A stretch of DNA of 6,030 nt from Planctomycetota bacterium. GTDB taxonomy: Bacteria; Planctomycetota; PLA2; JAEUHO01. The stretch is taken from the NCBI GenBank assembly GCA_024639415.1, contig JAHEIK010000255.1:1-6030 (forward strand). The letters run 5' to 3'. This document shows, piece after piece, positions 5,442 through 6,030 of the stretch; the first letter of the stretch is position 1; each line of letters opens with the position of its first letter. The notes under the pieces were generated by a model. That model searched no databases and was not told the origin of the DNA. It saw nothing but the letters and a program-made list of their open reading frames with translations. Both the position numbers and the translations under genes were made by a program.

Positions 5442-6029
5442 ATGCCGGGCCAACACTCGACCTCCGCGTGGCGGAGGTCTCCGATTGCCCCTACAGCACT
5501 CCTGCTCGTCGCCTTGTTCGTCTCGCCTGCCCATGCCAAGCCGGCGGCGCCGAAGCTCGATCGGAAGAAGATCGAGGCGCTCGCCACGCGCTGGATGCAG
5601 GCACGTCCCAAGACCCACTTCGAGCGCTGGGATCGAGCTCTGCGCAAGAGCCTCTTGGCGGAGGCCGCGGCGCTCGGCGCCGTGCCGGAGGGCAGCCGCG
5701 AGCAGGTCCTCGAGTTGCTCTGGAAGGCCGTCAAGAAGCACGGTCCGCGCGCGAAGAAGAACCAGATCCCCACGCCCTACGGCAAGCCGGCCACGTGGCT
5801 GAAGTCGGGCACCGGCGGCAAGAAGTCCGGACTCATCCTGGGGCTCCACGGCGGTGGCGTCGGCGCGGGCAGCGCGTCCGAGGCGTCGGGCAAGTGGAAG
5901 CTGCCCAAGACGATGAGCATGTACCCGCAGGGCATCCGGCTCATCCACGACACGTGGAACAGCGTGCACGGAGAGCGCTTCCTGCTCACGCTGATCGAGA
6001 TCGCGAAGGTGCAGTACGACGTCGACCCC
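5442..6029 (+). CDS. Secreted alpha/beta hydrolase, N-terminal part
   Basis: An open frame runs from the ATG at 5442 to the window end (196 complete codons) with no stop. It encodes a signal peptide whose core is T-A-L-L-L-V-A-L-F-V-S, ending in P-A-H-A (cleavage near residue 32). A Lys/Ala-rich helical region follows, then L-I-L-G-L-H-G-G-G-V-G with the oxyanion segment H136-G-G-G. The last residues, Y-D-V-D-P, are the usual lead-in to an R-V-x-L-x-G-x-S-x-G nucleophile elbow, so the catalytic Ser lies just past the edge. The family is the same broad esterase/PHB-depolymerase-like group as the upstream hydrolase, which has Y-H-V-D-A at the equivalent place. The start is uncertain. The ATG at 5442 gives an n-region with two Arg and only a weak AGG upstream. 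An in-frame ATT at 5484 has a GGAGG Shine-Dalgarno 6 nt upstream in a context nearly identical to the previous gene's start. Confidence 0.8.
   Translation, partial: MPGQHSTSAWRRSPIAPTALLLVALFVSPAHAKPAAPKLDRKKIEALATRWMQARPKTHFERWDRALRKSLLAEAAALGAVPEGSREQVLELLWKAVKKHGPRAKKNQIPTPYGKPATWLKSGTGGKKSGLILGLHGGGVGAGSASEASGKWKLPKTMSMYPQGIRLIHDTWNSVHGERFLLTLIEIAKVQYDVDP
5459..5479 (+). other. Perfect 9-bp hairpin overlapping a GGAGG motif
   Basis: GACCTCCGC (5459-5467) and GCGGAGGTC (5471-5479) pair perfectly around a GTG triloop. The right arm contains GGAGG (5473-5477) and the left arm the complementary CCTCC. If translation starts at ATT 5484, this stem would hide the ribosome binding site. If it starts at ATG 5442, the hairpin lies within codons 6-13. 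Confidence 0.5.
5472..5483 (+). promoter_or_regulatory. Second copy of the CGGAG-NN-CTCCG palindrome
   Basis: CGGAGGTCTCCG precedes an ATT codon at 5484. It matches the element at 3664-3675 in 10 of 12 positions, and both differences fall in the 2-nt spacer. It suggests a shared initiation context for the two hydrolase genes, with ATT where the other has ATG. Confidence 0.45.
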
Positions 6030-6030
6030 G

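Noticed and set aside
5368..5802. 144-codon plus-strand open frame at the right end
   Set aside because: Its translation is Arg/Ser-rich. The overlapping frame from 5442 has a signal peptide and an H-G-G-G hydrolase motif and continues to the window edge.

Overview
The window is GC-rich bacterial DNA with dense coding and short gaps. Its gene content includes secreted alpha/beta hydrolases, one fused to a PDZ domain, a cysteinyl-tRNA synthetase with a HIGN signature, and a divergent NifU-like protein. This most resembles a Planctomycetota chromosome. That placement is inferred from style and recalled family resemblance, not from a marker gene, and other GC-rich phyla such as Acidobacteriota or Myxococcota are not excluded. 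I see no rRNA, tRNA, CRISPR array, transposon or prophage.

Layout. Positions 1-201 (minus strand) hold the first 67 codons of a secreted protein that runs off the left edge. A 79-bp divergent intergenic region (202-280) follows, with mirrored start-proximal sequences and a central dyad. The plus strand then carries a tight three-gene cluster: a SufS-like cysteine desulfurase (281-1618), a divergent NifU/IscU/SufU-type scaffold (1625-2122) and cysS (2147-3580), with gaps of 6 and 24 bp. After a 95-bp gap with a hairpin come two secreted alpha/beta hydrolases in the same direction: a complete 546-residue enzyme with PDZ and C-terminal beta-rich regions (3676-5316), and a second one (from 5442) that leaves the window just before its expected nucleophile elbow. 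The 125-bp gap between them is rich in inverted repeats.

How the genes fit together. The desulfurase and scaffold form a sulfur-mobilisation pair: cysteine sulfur is taken up as a persulfide and passed to a scaffold or carrier. Placing cysS right behind them joins the two main uses of cysteine, protein synthesis and sulfur donation, in one likely transcript. The scaffold keeps two of the three usual family cysteines, lacks the Asp and the third Cys, and has an extra Cys three residues after the second, so it may not be a standard Fe-S scaffold or zinc SufU. The hydrolases look like exported enzymes unrelated to the sulfur cluster. Their start regions share an almost identical 14-nt element, which raises the possibility that the second one starts at an ATT codon.
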